The notes below the pieces were generated by a model, which made no database searches, was not told the origin of the DNA, and was given only the letters and a program-made list of their open reading frames with translations. Shown piece by piece: positions 8,484-18,046 of a stretch of DNA of 64,000 bases. Positions within the stretch are counted from its first letter, which is position 1, and every line of letters starts with the position of its first letter. Source of the stretch: Salinimicrobium sediminilitoris (GTDB taxonomy: Bacteria; Bacteroidota; Bacteroidia; Flavobacteriales; Flavobacteriaceae); NCBI RefSeq assembly GCF_020866905.1, contig NZ_JAIVCC010000001.1, positions 280,365-344,364 on the forward strand, given 5' to 3'. Position numbers and translations under genes: made by a program.

Positions 8484-10952
8484 ATGGCACATGAAGATGA
8501 TCATATTAGTGACGTAGGTTCTACCTTTGATTTTAAAGGTTTTGTACTCAAAGTATTTAGTTACTGGCAGCTTATTCTGCTTTCCATAGCTATAAGCGTG
8601 GGGGTGGCGTATTACAACAATGTTAGAAAGCTCCCAGTCTATCAGTTAGGAAATTCCATTTCTATTAAGGATGATCAAAATCCTTTTTTCACCAGTAATA
8701 CCAGTCTTACCTTTAACTGGGGAGGGACTTCAGATAAGGTAAATACTGCAATGACAATCCTCCGTTCCAGGTCTCATAACGAGGAGGTGGTAGAGCGGCT
8801 TCAGTACTATGTTGGATATCAACAGGACGGGGAGTATCAGCGGGTGAACGCCTATGGCTTTACCCCTTTTAAAGTGGTAGCTGATACCACGGCATTTCAG
8901 GCTCAGGGAAATACCTTCACCATCAGTTTTAAGGATCCTGAAACCTTCACTCTTAGTACAAATTTCTCCGGAGTAACTGCCTCCGTCTTCAATTACCGTA
9001 CAAAAGAATATTCTACCGTAGTGGTGGAAGAAGGTGAGTTTAAAAGAGAATACAAACTAAATGAACCTATAGATCTACCTTTTTTTAGCGGAACTCTGGT
9101 GCCCACTCATCACGCTCCTACCATTGATAAGCCTTTCTATGTGCAATTCCGGCATTTCGATGGCACCGTAGGAAGATTCCGGGGAGTTGCAGTAAATCCG
9201 CAATCACAAGGTGCTTCAGTGCTCAACTTATCCATGGTAGGAGATAACAAACCTGAAATAGTTGATTACTTAAACGGGACGGTTAGAGTGCTGAGTGAAA
9301 ATATGCTAGAGCGAAAAAATCTTTTTGCTACCAAGACCATCCGGTTCATAGATAGTAGCCTCAATGTAAAAGCAATGGAGCTGCAGGTAGTAGAAGATGA
9401 ACTCAATAATTTTAGGAATAAGAATTCAATACTGGATATTTCCGCGGAAAGTAGTCAATTAAATGGAAAGCTAATGACCCTTGATGTAAAAAGGGAAGAG
9501 ATCGACCGGCAATTAGCTTATTATGAAACCCTAGAAGATTATCTGCGAAACAGGAGTGATTATTCAGACGTGCCTGCACCTTCGGTTGCCGGTATTTCGG
9601 AAGGGAGTATAGTAAGTGGAGTTGGAAGGATCCTTACTCTGGCTGAAGAGCGTCGTAAGTATGAGTACTCCCTTCAGGAGAATTCTCCTGTTTTTAAAGA
9701 TATTGACCGGCAGATCAATGCGGTAAAAGACGTGCTGCTGGAGAATATGACTTCTTCCCAAGATCTTTTGAGGGATGAACTGCGGGATATTAACCGGGAC
9801 ATTACATTGGCAGAAGGAGAAATTAAGAAATTGCCTCAGGAGGAACAGGACCTTATTAAGATCCAGCGAAAATATTCCCTGAGTGAAAAGACTTATAACC
9901 TGTTCCTGGAGAAACGCAGCGAAGCTGGACTTATTAAAGCGGCAAATGTGAGTGATGTGATGGTCATTGATACCGCAAAGGATACCGGCGGCGGACAGAT
10001 TGGACCAAACACTCAGTTAAATTATGTAATGGCATTAATGGTAGGGGGAATGATCCCTCTTACATTTGTTTTTCTCTTGGTTTTCCTAAATACGAATGTT
10101 CACAACGCCCAGGAGGTAACCCGATTGTCACCCATTCCTATTCTTGGTATGATCGGGAAAAGCAAAATGGATACAAATCTCGCTGTGTTCAATAAACCTA
10201 AATCGGCTATTGCTGAAGGTTTTCGTGGCCTCCGATCGAGTCTGCAGTTCATGTACAAGAAGCAGGGGGTTAAAGGCTCTAAAACTGTTCTTATTACCTC
10301 CTCGGTTTCCGGGGAAGGAAAGACTTTCTGTGCCATGAACCTCGCCACGGTTTTCGCTCTGAGTGAGAAGAAGACTTTGCTGTTGGGTGCCGACTTGCGT
10401 AAGCCGAAGATCTTTGATGATTTTAAGATCAATAATGAAGTGGGGGTGGTAAATTACTTGATAGGGCAAGAGTCTCTGGATACAATCATTCAGCCGAGTA
10501 TGGTGCCGCACCTTGATGTGATCACTGCCGGGCCTATTCCCCCAAATCCTTCCGAGTTGCTCATGAACGAGCAGATGGAAACCTTAATGGCTGAGCTTAA
10601 AGAGCGTTATGATTATATCATCATGGATACTCCGCCGGTGGGTGTGGTTGCCGATGCCCTCAACCTTATCAAATACGCTGATGCTACTTTATATCTTATT
10701 CGCCAGGATTACACCAAGCGTGGAATGCTGGAGGTGATCAATGAGAAATACAACAAAGGCGAAGTAAAAAACATCTCCTTCGTACTCAACCACTTTGTGC
10801 ACAGAGCTAAATATGGGTATGGTTATGGCTACGGCTACGGCTACGGTTACGGCTATGGTTACGGGCAATACGGAAAAGGCTACGGACAGCAGGAAACCAT
10901 GAAGAGCAGACTGAAGAAAAAGTGGAGGGAAGTACTTCGAAATTTCGAATAA
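8484..10952 (+). CDS. Wzc-like polysaccharide co-polymerase and tyrosine autokinase
   Basis: Inner-membrane protein of 822 aa that regulates chain length and export. The first TM helix is at about 29-47, with a Wzz-type domain and long coiled coil (about 270-480) in the periplasm and the second TM helix at about 512-536. The cytoplasmic BY-kinase domain has Walker A SSVSGEGKT (near 608-616), Walker A' LLLGADLRKPK (near 632-642) and Walker B YIIMDTPPVG (near 710). The C-terminal tail (about 776-803) has an alternating Gly-Tyr run, the expected cluster of autophosphorylated tyrosines. The gene follows wza by 3 bases. The tail is encoded by a 6-bp microsatellite, so its length may vary between strains without a frameshift. 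Confidence 0.95.
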   Translation: MAHEDDHISDVGSTFDFKGFVLKVFSYWQLILLSIAISVGVAYYNNVRKLPVYQLGNSISIKDDQNPFFTSNTSLTFNWGGTSDKVNTAMTILRSRSHNEEVVERLQYYVGYQQDGEYQRVNAYGFTPFKVVADTTAFQAQGNTFTISFKDPETFTLSTNFSGVTASVFNYRTKEYSTVVVEEGEFKREYKLNEPIDLPFFSGTLVPTHHAPTIDKPFYVQFRHFDGTVGRFRGVAVNPQSQGASVLNLSMVGDNKPEIVDYLNGTVRVLSENMLERKNLFATKTIRFIDSSLNVKAMELQVVEDELNNFRNKNSILDISAESSQLNGKLMTLDVKREEIDRQLAYYETLEDYLRNRSDYSDVPAPSVAGISEGSIVSGVGRILTLAEERRKYEYSLQENSPVFKDIDRQINAVKDVLLENMTSSQDLLRDELRDINRDITLAEGEIKKLPQEEQDLIKIQRKYSLSEKTYNLFLEKRSEAGLIKAANVSDVMVIDTAKDTGGGQIGPNTQLNYVMALMVGGMIPLTFVFLLVFLNTNVHNAQEVTRLSPIPILGMIGKSKMDTNLAVFNKPKSAIAEGFRGLRSSLQFMYKKQGVKGSKTVLITSSVSGEGKTFCAMNLATVFALSEKKTLLLGADLRKPKIFDDFKINNEVGVVNYLIGQESLDTIIQPSMVPHLDVITAGPIPPNPSELLMNEQMETLMAELKERYDYIIMDTPPVGVVADALNLIKYADATLYLIRQDYTKRGMLEVINEKYNKGEVKNISFVLNHFVHRAKYGYGYGYGYGYGYGYGYGQYGKGYGQQETMKSRLKKKWREVLRNFE
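10816..10866 (+). repeat. Hexanucleotide microsatellite coding Gly-Tyr tail
   Basis: About eight copies of GGYTAY run in frame inside the kinase gene. Slippage would change the number of tyrosines by whole repeats. Confidence 0.85.
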
Positions 10953-11065
10953 CAGTTGTCGGATTGCCAATTTCTTGAAAAGAAAATTTAGAAAGGTTAG
11001 ATCATTTTCAGAAATGTTCTTCTTCAAAAGAAGCCCATCCTTATGGTACTACCCTAGCAGTTTAA

Positions 11066-11092
11066 TTTTTTATTTTTCCAACAAATAAAAAA
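11066..11092. terminator. Putative bidirectional terminator
   Basis: A 10-bp AT-only inverted repeat, TTTTTTATTT (11066-11075) and AAATAAAAAA (11083-11092), has a 7-base loop. It lies between the convergent ends of the wzc-like and MBOAT genes. The stem lacks GC, so its strength is doubtful. Confidence 0.4.
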
Positions 11093-11214
11093 CATTAAAA
11101 AACTGATAGGAATTCACCTTTTTCTTATCGTGAGATGTGCTTTCCGGTTTTGAAATTGATTTTAAGCCTACAGAGCTAATAGGCCTTTTAAAAAGAAGTT
11201 ATTAATTTTTATAT

Positions 11215-12636
11215 TCAAAATTGGAAGTAAATAAAATCTTTAGATTCTTCAAAATAACCAAAAACTATTATTACAACTATTAGAATTGAAGTTTTAAGAA
11301 TTACATTTCTACCACATAATGGTTGTTCTTGATTTCTATGGAGCCATTCTATTGCTATAAAAGAAGTTAGAACGAATAAAATCTCAAAAAAAGGATAAAA
11401 AAATATTTCGTCTAATCCCCTCCAGTTGTCATAGGTTAAAAGTCTTAGAATATATTGCACAGCCATAAACAAGTCTGTTGATCTAAAAAAGATCCATGCA
11501 AAACTTATAATTGAAAAAGTAAAGAAGATTTTAGAGATTTCCCTTAAAGAAGAGGTTGGAGTGTCCTCCAAGTATTTGCGATTACCGGCCATCCATAGAA
11601 GTGGAATAAAAAAGAGTGCATGGAGTAGCCCCCAAATTAAAAAAGTCCAATTTGCCCCATGCCAAAATCCACTCACTAAAAATATTATAACAATGTTCCT
11701 CGTCGTCATCCATCTATTACCTTTTGAGCCCCCTAGAGGGATATACAAATAATCCCTAAACCATGTTGAAAGCGAAATGTGCCATCTTCTCCAGAATTCA
11801 CCAATATTTCTAGAAAAATAGGGGTAATTAAAATTGCGCATGAGCTTGAAACCAAGGAGCCGTGCTGATCCAATAGCTATATCGCTGTAACCGGAAAAAT
11901 CTCCATAGATTTGGAAAGAGAAAAGGAATATTCCCAAAACCAGTACTTCAGCACTGAGGCTTGTATAATTTTCAAAAATATTATTTACAAGTTGAGCACA
12001 ATTGTCGGCAATTACCACTTTTTTAAAAAGTCCCCAAAGAATCAAATTGAATCCAGATTTAGATTCCTCTAGGTTAAATATTCTTCGGGAATGAAATTGA
12101 GGTAGTAAATTTTTAGCACGTTCAATAGGCCCTGCCACTAACTGCGGGAAAAAAGCAACATAAGTTGCAAAATTGAGAAAATTATTAGTTGCCTGGATTC
12201 GCTTCTTATAGATATCAATAGTATAGCTAAGGGTTTGAAATGTATAGAAGGAAATACCTATAGGAAGAATTATTTTCATGCTCCACATATTCATTTGGAC
12301 ACCCAATCCTGACCAGGCACTAATCCAATTTTCTATGAAGAAGTTAAAATATTTGAAAAAAAATAAGAGTCCGAGATTCAGAATAATACTAGCGGCTAAT
12401 AAAATCTTTCTTTGTGTCTTATCGGTTTCTTTTTCTAATTTTATCCCAATTGCATAGTCAACAAGCGTGCTGACAAAAATTAAAAGCAAAAATCTATAGT
12501 CCCACCAGCCGTAAAAAAAATAACTTCCAAGGAACAACAATATATTTTGTGCTCTAACAGATTTTCTTAGTAGTCCCCAGTACAAGAGAATAATAGCAGG
12601 TAAAAATAGAGCATATGTAATGGTATTAAACAGCAT
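11215..12636 (-). CDS. MBOAT family O-acyltransferase (AlgI-like)
   Basis: Multi-pass inner-membrane protein of 473 aa. MBOAT proteins of the AlgI/PatA type move acyl groups across the membrane for O-acylation of polysaccharides. The conserved motif GFWHGANWTFLIWGLLHA (about 321-338) contains the catalytic His, and RNIGEFWRRWHISLSTWFRD (about 275-294) is the other family signature. The gene ends the minus-strand operon and abuts the SGNH gene with no gap (12636/12637). MBOAT plus a membrane-anchored SGNH protein is the usual pair in which the second transfers the acetyl group to sugar. The substrate here is probably the glycan made by this locus. Confidence 0.93.
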   Translation of the reverse strand: MLFNTITYALFLPAIILLYWGLLRKSVRAQNILLFLGSYFFYGWWDYRFLLLIFVSTLVDYAIGIKLEKETDKTQRKILLAASIILNLGLLFFFKYFNFFIENWISAWSGLGVQMNMWSMKIILPIGISFYTFQTLSYTIDIYKKRIQATNNFLNFATYVAFFPQLVAGPIERAKNLLPQFHSRRIFNLEESKSGFNLILWGLFKKVVIADNCAQLVNNIFENYTSLSAEVLVLGIFLFSFQIYGDFSGYSDIAIGSARLLGFKLMRNFNYPYFSRNIGEFWRRWHISLSTWFRDYLYIPLGGSKGNRWMTTRNIVIIFLVSGFWHGANWTFLIWGLLHALFFIPLLWMAGNRKYLEDTPTSSLREISKIFFTFSIISFAWIFFRSTDLFMAVQYILRLLTYDNWRGLDEIFFYPFFEILFVLTSFIAIEWLHRNQEQPLCGRNVILKTSILIVVIIVFGYFEESKDFIYFQF

Positions 12637-13599
12637 TTAATTTTCGAGAATTCTACTTATTTCCGAAGAAAGTTTGTAGGTGAAATATGTAGCTCCAGCC
12701 TTATTCAAATGAAATGTGTCATAAAAAAATTCCGGATTACCAGACATTTCATCTTGTGAAAAATCTAAAAAATGTACATTTGGTAAATCTGAAGTAATAT
12801 TGTGTATTTCTGCTATTATTAGCTTCCTAAGTGGAGAGGATATAATAGCTCGTTCCTTAAGTTCTGGTGCCCACACTAAAAATACTTTTTTTTGGAGTGG
12901 AATTTTTTTCTGTAAAAAAAATCTTGTATGGTTCAAACCATCCCGATATCTTGAGATGTTTAGAGGCTTTAGGTTTTCAAGCTCAAGTCTCTTGAGATTA
13001 TTTACATCTCGTTCAAAATTCTTGTCATAAGGTGTAAAACCTTTTTCCGTGGGATATATGGAATAACTTTTTCCGAAAAAAGAAAATATCCCTTTGACGA
13101 GAAGAGGCTTATAGTGGTTATATTTTAAAAGAGTAACCCAGGCGTGCCTTCCAAAGTGTGGGTCAATTGAATTTAATTCTTCACGTAAGTATTTATTTTC
13201 TAAAAATGGTAAAAATTGATAACGTTCAGGAACTTCCTTTGATGAAACGAAATGGGCCAAATCTAAATTATGAATTATCATTTTGGGCGGCTCATTATTT
13301 TCTACATAAGCCTCTAGCTTAACCTCTTGAAGGTTGTACGAACCCGCATTAAAACTGAGGTTGAAAGAACTTAAGCCAAGTTGCTCCTCCAAAACGGAAG
13401 GATCATATCCAACTGCTCCTCTCGAAGAACCAAGAACCAATAAATCAGCATTTATTTCTCCTCTGATAATATGATCCCAATCCTGAAAAATACTGCGATC
13501 AATTTTTTTCAGTCCCGAATCAGCCATTAGTTGAACGGAAAGTGCTATTACGTAAGAAGTTAAAGCCAGTTTGATAATGTAAATAAAAAAGATTCTCAG
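12637..13599 (-). CDS. SGNH-fold acyltransferase/esterase-like protein, possible CTG start
   Basis: Probable partner of the MBOAT protein. The SGNH block I is LLVLGSSRGAVGYDPS (catalytic Ser in GSS) and block V is FYDTFHLNKAGA (Asp and His). The first ATG is at 13527 and would give 296 aa. Upstream, the same frame stays open for 28 more codons to a stop at 13612-13614 and encodes a clear membrane anchor (RIFFIYIIKLALTSYVIAL). That stretch has no ATG, GTG or TTG. CTG at 13599-13597 overlaps the TGA of the preceding gene (CTGA) and would give 320 aa. I prefer this start because the fold needs a periplasmic anchor, but ATC or ATT initiation or the shorter form cannot be excluded. Confidence 0.8.
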   Translation of the reverse strand: MRIFFIYIIKLALTSYVIALSVQLMADSGLKKIDRSIFQDWDHIIRGEINADLLVLGSSRGAVGYDPSVLEEQLGLSSFNLSFNAGSYNLQEVKLEAYVENNEPPKMIIHNLDLAHFVSSKEVPERYQFLPFLENKYLREELNSIDPHFGRHAWVTLLKYNHYKPLLVKGIFSFFGKSYSIYPTEKGFTPYDKNFERDVNNLKRLELENLKPLNISRYRDGLNHTRFFLQKKIPLQKKVFLVWAPELKERAIISSPLRKLIIAEIHNITSDLPNVHFLDFSQDEMSGNPEFFYDTFHLNKAGATYFTYKLSSEISRILEN

Positions 13600-14903
13600 T
13601 TCATTGTATTTTTAAATTTATACTCTTTATTCTCTCTTTTTAATTTCTCCACTTTTACATTTATCGCATAAACTAGTAATAGTAATTCCAGCGCCGCCTG
13701 TGGCATCCTGAACCGGAAACCTGAGTAGGTGATTATGGTTATCCCAATTGTGGACAGGATCAAGCCTATGGCCAGAGTAAGAACCAATTTATTGCGGGAA
13801 AATATTAAAAGGTATATCAAAGCTACTAATGCCAATAGATGAAACATCCACCTTCCTGTCTCCAGAACACCCGGTTTGGGAGTTTCAGGAAAAGGATTAA
13901 AAGCACTCACCAACTTTTTACCAACAATTGGAACCACCATTTCAGGATGTGTATTGATGAAATGAATAGTCGCGTCTTTGTACAGCTGTAACATCTCAAC
14001 TTCACCATAGCCTTTATTTCTGTTGAAGTCATAATCTTCCAATACCAGACCTTCATTGGCTAAATCTCCTTTGGTGTTTGTGTGTTCGGCTATAACATTT
14101 TTGTTCCAGCCTTTAGCCATGACCGCACCTGAAGATGTAGTTAGAATAAGGGAGTTAGTATCCAGAACAATCGAATTTCTTATGATCCAAATGGACACCA
14201 CGGCCACAGCAAGAAGTGAGGTAATGAGTAAGCTTTTAAATTTAATTTGCCGGTAAAGAAAGAGTATAAACCAGACTGTAAAAGGTAGAAAGAGATAATA
14301 TGGATGCGACAGGATCAAGAGCCCACCTACAAACCCCTGTGGTATGGGACCTGATTTTTTCTGCACATTCCTGATCAATAGATATATCCATAAGGTAATG
14401 AAGAAGAAAGTAACAGGTTCAGAAAGGAACACCCGGGAATAAATTTGCCATGCGGGACTAATTGCATAGAGAAAGCTGCCGATTATTACCAGGACCTCTT
14501 TCAGTTTTAGAAGCTTCAGGGTTCTATAAAAAATAAATATACCCAGAAAATGAAGAAGAAATTTGAATATGAGAATATAGGTGAGTTGATAGCCAAAAAT
14601 GAGGAAGATACCTGCTATGATTAGCGGCCAAACCGGAGGACGCCAGGTACTGTGGTTTGCAAAGTGCAACTTCTCTTCTGATATCTTGTTCCCCTTAAAG
14701 CTATTTATTAAACCTCCTTCTGTGATTAGATGTCCGTACTTTCCATGTTGGGCTAAACTCACCCCCAGACCGACAAAACTGGCAGCATCGCCATCAGATT
14801 CATACTTTGTGCTTTCAGCTATGTAGAAGTTATAGCCGGTAATAAGGATAAATATGGGTCCCAAAAAGATCTTTAAGTAAAAAGGACCGGCTAGAAACTT
14901 CAT
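13596..14903 (-). CDS. GT39-like membrane glycosyltransferase
   Basis: Polytopic membrane protein of 435 aa with about 10-12 hydrophobic segments. The first periplasmic loop has ESDGDAASFVGLGVSLAQHG (about 34-53), the position of the acidic catalytic residue in ArnT/PMT-type (GT39/GT83) enzymes, which use polyprenyl-phosphate sugars. A large soluble loop (about 240-320) lies between membrane segments. The gene starts one base after the end of the DPM-like gene, whose product would supply the lipid-linked sugar. It may add a side-chain sugar to the glycan or glycosylate lipid A; the sequence does not decide. Confidence 0.8.
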   Translation of the reverse strand: MKFLAGPFYLKIFLGPIFILITGYNFYIAESTKYESDGDAASFVGLGVSLAQHGKYGHLITEGGLINSFKGNKISEEKLHFANHSTWRPPVWPLIIAGIFLIFGYQLTYILIFKFLLHFLGIFIFYRTLKLLKLKEVLVIIGSFLYAISPAWQIYSRVFLSEPVTFFFITLWIYLLIRNVQKKSGPIPQGFVGGLLILSHPYYLFLPFTVWFILFLYRQIKFKSLLITSLLAVAVVSIWIIRNSIVLDTNSLILTTSSGAVMAKGWNKNVIAEHTNTKGDLANEGLVLEDYDFNRNKGYGEVEMLQLYKDATIHFINTHPEMVVPIVGKKLVSAFNPFPETPKPGVLETGRWMFHLLALVALIYLLIFSRNKLVLTLAIGLILSTIGITIITYSGFRFRMPQAALELLLLVYAINVKVEKLKRENKEYKFKNTMN

Positions 14904-15620
14904 TTATCTTGTGATGATATTATACTTAAATACGCACCAGAGTGCTCTTACCCCATCTTTCCAATTGATCTTCTTTCCTTCATCATAAGTACGGCCATAA
15001 TAAGAAATCCCTACCTCATAGATCCTGATCTTTGGAATCCTGCTTATTTTAGCCGTAACCTCAGGTTCAAATCCGAATCTCTTTTCCTTCATCACCAGGC
15101 TCTTAAGGATCTCTGCTCTAAAGAGCTTATAGCAGGTTTCCATGTCTGTCAGATTTAAATTGGTGAAAGCGTTGCTGAGGGTAGTCAGAAATTTGTTTCC
15201 TATGGTGTGCCAGAAGAAAAGGATACGGTGGGGATTGCCACCCATGAATCTGGAGCCGTAAACGACATCAGCCTTACCGTCCAACATCGGTTTTAAAAGG
15301 ATATTATATTCATTCGGGTCATATTCAAGGTCGGCATCCTGAATAATAATATAATCTCCGGTAGCCATTTCGATCCCCTTGTGTAGGGCAGCCCCTTTTC
15401 CCTGGTTATATTTTTGGTTATACAAAAAGACCGGAACTTCGGGGTGTGATGCTATGAATTGTTCAATCAGTGTCTTAGTGGCATCAGTTGAATGATCATT
15501 CACTATTATGATCTCTTTCTCAAGAGAGAAATCCAGCTTAAGATCCCTCAGAGTCTCTAGAATAGAAGTGATGGTTTCTTCTTCGTTATAAGCCGGAATT
15601 AAAACAGATAATCTTTTCAA
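14904..15620 (-). CDS. GT2 polyprenyl-phosphate sugar synthase (DPM1-like)
   Basis: Soluble GT-A transferase of 238 aa that moves a hexose from a nucleotide sugar to polyprenyl phosphate. [14 protein letters not shown] (4-17) is the nucleotide-binding strand, IIVNDHSTD follows, and [11 protein letters not shown] (about 93-103) holds the DxD motif; [10 protein letters not shown] is typical of DPM1/DPMS enzymes. It has no C-terminal membrane helices, unlike GtrB. It is the first gene of the minus-strand operon (DPM, GT39, SGNH, MBOAT), with a perfect -7 box at 15644-15651. Confidence 0.92.
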   Translation of the reverse strand: MKRLSVLIPAYNEEETITSILETLRDLKLDFSLEKEIIIVNDHSTDATKTLIEQFIASHPEVPVFLYNQKYNQGKGAALHKGIEMATGDYIIIQDADLEYDPNEYNILLKPMLDGKADVVYGSRFMGGNPHRILFFWHTIGNKFLTTLSNAFTNLNLTDMETCYKLFRAEILKSLVMKEKRFGFEPEVTAKISRIPKIRIYEVGISYYGRTYDEGKKINWKDGVRALWCVFKYNIITR

Positions 15621-15643
15621 ATGAAAAAGCGCTTGGACAAAGA

Positions 15644-15651
15644 CAAATATA
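15644..15651 (-). promoter_or_regulatory. -7 box for the DPM-GT39-SGNH-MBOAT operon
   Basis: On the minus strand the bases read TATATTTG, a perfect TAnnTTTG, 23 bases before the ATG at 15620. No convincing -33 TTG was seen at 19-20 bases. Confidence 0.5.
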
Positions 15652-15837
15652 GATTTTCCAACCAGAAAAACTAATTTTTCTTGTTAGAGCTTTGCGGCTC
15701 GGTTAAAGTACCCTCTCCCGGAAAAGCAGAGTTTCATTGCATATGGTTTAAAAGAAAAGAAAGTAAATTTTCTCCGAAATCCACTCCTACTTCGGGAAAT
15801 CTTCTAACTTCGTATTTTAAACCCAAACAGCCAAAAA

Positions 15838-16698
15838 TTGACTGAAGAAAACCAGGATTGGCTCTATGAAATTACCCCCAAACGGAAGCTGATCGACCTG
15901 AATTTCGGGGAGATATGGCGATACCGCGATTTGTTGATCCTGTTTGTGAAGCGGAATATTGTGACTGTTTATAAACAGACTATTCTGGGCCCCTTGTGGT
16001 ATTTTATTCAGCCGTTGTTTACTGCAATTACGTTCACCCTTGTATTTAATAAAATTGCCAATGTCCCCACAGGGGAGGTCCCTCCTTTTTTATTTAATCT
16101 TACCGGCATTACAGCATGGAATTACTTTGCTCAATGTCTTACCGGCACCTCAAGTACCTTCCAGGCCAATGCAGGTATTTTTGGAAAAGTTTATTTCCCA
16201 CGGGTAATCATGCCACTTTCCAACGTGATCACCAATTTATTCAAATTTGGAATACAAATGGGGGTGCTGTTGATTGCCTATCTTTATGCTGTGGCTAGTG
16301 GAATTGAAATTGAACCAAACATCAACCTACTTCTTTTTCCGGTTTACATCATAATGATGGCTTTCATGGGATTGGGACTTGGAATGATCATTTCTGCTTT
16401 TACAACAAAATATAGGGATCTCTCTGTATTGGTAGGTTTTGCAACTTCTCTTTTATTGTATATTTCTGCAGTACCTTATCCTCTGGCTGAGGTTGAAAAG
16501 GAGATGCCCGAGTACGCATGGATAGTACAATACAACCCATTAACGCACATTATAGAGGGATTCAGGTTTATGATCCTGGATACCGGCATTTTTAGCTGGT
16601 ACGGATTTCTATATACCCTTTTTATCTCAATTTTTCTGTTTCTGACAGGACTGATAGTTTTTAATCGAACAGAAAAGAATTTTATTGATACTGTGTAA
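15838..16698 (+). CDS. wzm: ABC-2 polysaccharide exporter permease (Wzm)
   Basis: Integral membrane subunit of an ABC exporter for O-antigen, teichoic acid or capsule chains. The amphipathic N-terminus is IWRYRDLLILFVKRNIVTVYKQ. TILGPLWYFIQPLFTAITFTL opens the first TM, and GITAWNYFAQCLTG and YLPRDL-like positions fit the ABC2 family; six TM segments are visible. The 286-aa length is normal. The start is TTG at 15838; no better codon lies upstream before the TAACTTCG box (15805-15812, one mismatch to the -7 consensus). It is the first gene of the large locus, followed 17 bases later by wzt. Confidence 0.93.
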   Translation: MTEENQDWLYEITPKRKLIDLNFGEIWRYRDLLILFVKRNIVTVYKQTILGPLWYFIQPLFTAITFTLVFNKIANVPTGEVPPFLFNLTGITAWNYFAQCLTGTSSTFQANAGIFGKVYFPRVIMPLSNVITNLFKFGIQMGVLLIAYLYAVASGIEIEPNINLLLFPVYIIMMAFMGLGLGMIISAFTTKYRDLSVLVGFATSLLLYISAVPYPLAEVEKEMPEYAWIVQYNPLTHIIEGFRFMILDTGIFSWYGFLYTLFISIFLFLTGLIVFNRTEKNFIDTV

Positions 16699-16715
16699 GC
16701 ATGGTTAATTGAATA

Positions 16716-17975
16716 GTGGATATGAGTAATATTTTAAAAGCTGAAGATATTTCTAAACAATACAGACTCGGTTTAGTGGGGACCGGGACACTTAGTGATG
16801 ATCTTAAGCGATGGTGGTATAAAATGCAGGGAAAAGAAGATCCCTTTCTTAAGGTAGGCGGCATTAATGACAGGAGCATAAAAGCTGTCGAAGATTATGT
16901 ATGGGCTTTACGCGATATAAATTTTGAAGTAAAACAGGGGGAAGTTTTAGGGATTATTGGAAAGAACGGCGCCGGGAAATCTACATTATTAAAAATTCTG
17001 TCTCGGGTCACCGCTCCAACCACTGGAAGTATTAAAACCAAGGGGCGTATTGCCTCTTTACTGGAAGTAGGTACAGGCTTTCATGCAGAACTTACCGGCC
17101 GTGAAAATATTTTTATGAACGGTGCAGTACTTGGAATGACTAAGGCGGACATTAAAAATAAATTAGATGAAATTATCGATTTCTCCGGTTGCGAAAAATA
17201 TATAGATACTCCCGTCAAAAGATATAGCAGTGGAATGACTGTCCGTTTAGGATTTGCCGTTGCTGCACACCTGGAGCCGGAAATTTTAGTAATTGACGAA
17301 GTCTTGGCCGTAGGAGATGCTGAATTTCAAAAAAAAGCCATTGGGAAAATACAGAACCTTTCAAGTGGTGAAGGTAGAACTGTAATCTTTGTGAGCCATG
17401 ACTTAAGTGCAGTTAGTACAATTACAGAAAAAACTATTGTTTTGGGCAATGGAGAAATTATTGCCTTTGAGGAGACAAATAAAGCAATAGCTGTCTATTC
17501 TAAAGCCGATAGAGATCAAAATATTTATACTCAGGAACCCGCTAACAGTAGTCCTTCTGTAACTAAGGTGAAAATTTTGACATCGGAAGGTGGAACAATT
17601 CAGCGAAATAGAGGTGAATTAACTATCGAATTTGAAATAAACATGCCAGCTGCCAATATGCAGAATCTGGGATTGTCTTTTCAAATTTTAAACCATTTAC
17701 AGACGCCTATTTTGTATGATTATATTTTTGATATTTATACCCCCTTTTGTAGGTTAAAGGGTAAGAATGTCCTTTCCTTTACATATGATGAATTATTACT
17801 TTATAAGGGTAATTACAGTCTAAAAGTTCATTTGGCAGATACAAAATCAAGAATTAAGTTTCAGGAAATTGATTGTTGTTCCTTTCAAGTAGAAATGATA
17901 GGACAGAAAGAACCAGAATGGGGCTGGCAAAAAAATGTCTGCCAATATCTGGATAAGGGAAGGTGGAGAATTTAA
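16716..17975 (+). CDS. wzt: Polysaccharide exporter ATPase with carbohydrate-binding domain (Wzt)
   Basis: ATPase subunit for Wzm. Walker A GIIGKNGAGKST is at 79-90, the signature YSSGMTVRL near 170-177 and Walker B EILVIDEVLAVGD near 189-201. Residues about 270-419 form an extra beta-rich domain (Wzt_C), which in characterised systems binds the modified non-reducing end of the chain before export. The first codon of the frame is GTG at 16716; the ATG two codons later (16722) is equally good. Two methyltransferase genes follow directly, which fits terminal methyl capping. Confidence 0.93.
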   Translation: MDMSNILKAEDISKQYRLGLVGTGTLSDDLKRWWYKMQGKEDPFLKVGGINDRSIKAVEDYVWALRDINFEVKQGEVLGIIGKNGAGKSTLLKILSRVTAPTTGSIKTKGRIASLLEVGTGFHAELTGRENIFMNGAVLGMTKADIKNKLDEIIDFSGCEKYIDTPVKRYSSGMTVRLGFAVAAHLEPEILVIDEVLAVGDAEFQKKAIGKIQNLSSGEGRTVIFVSHDLSAVSTITEKTIVLGNGEIIAFEETNKAIAVYSKADRDQNIYTQEPANSSPSVTKVKILTSEGGTIQRNRGELTIEFEINMPAANMQNLGLSFQILNHLQTPILYDYIFDIYTPFCRLKGKNVLSFTYDELLLYKGNYSLKVHLADTKSRIKFQEIDCCSFQVEMIGQKEPEWGWQKNVCQYLDKGRWRI

Positions 17976-18046
17976 ACCTTATGCGGCAAAAAGGCATTAG
18001 TTGCAGTTGCTCTAGGTTTAATTAATGTAGTTGTAAAAAGCAGATC

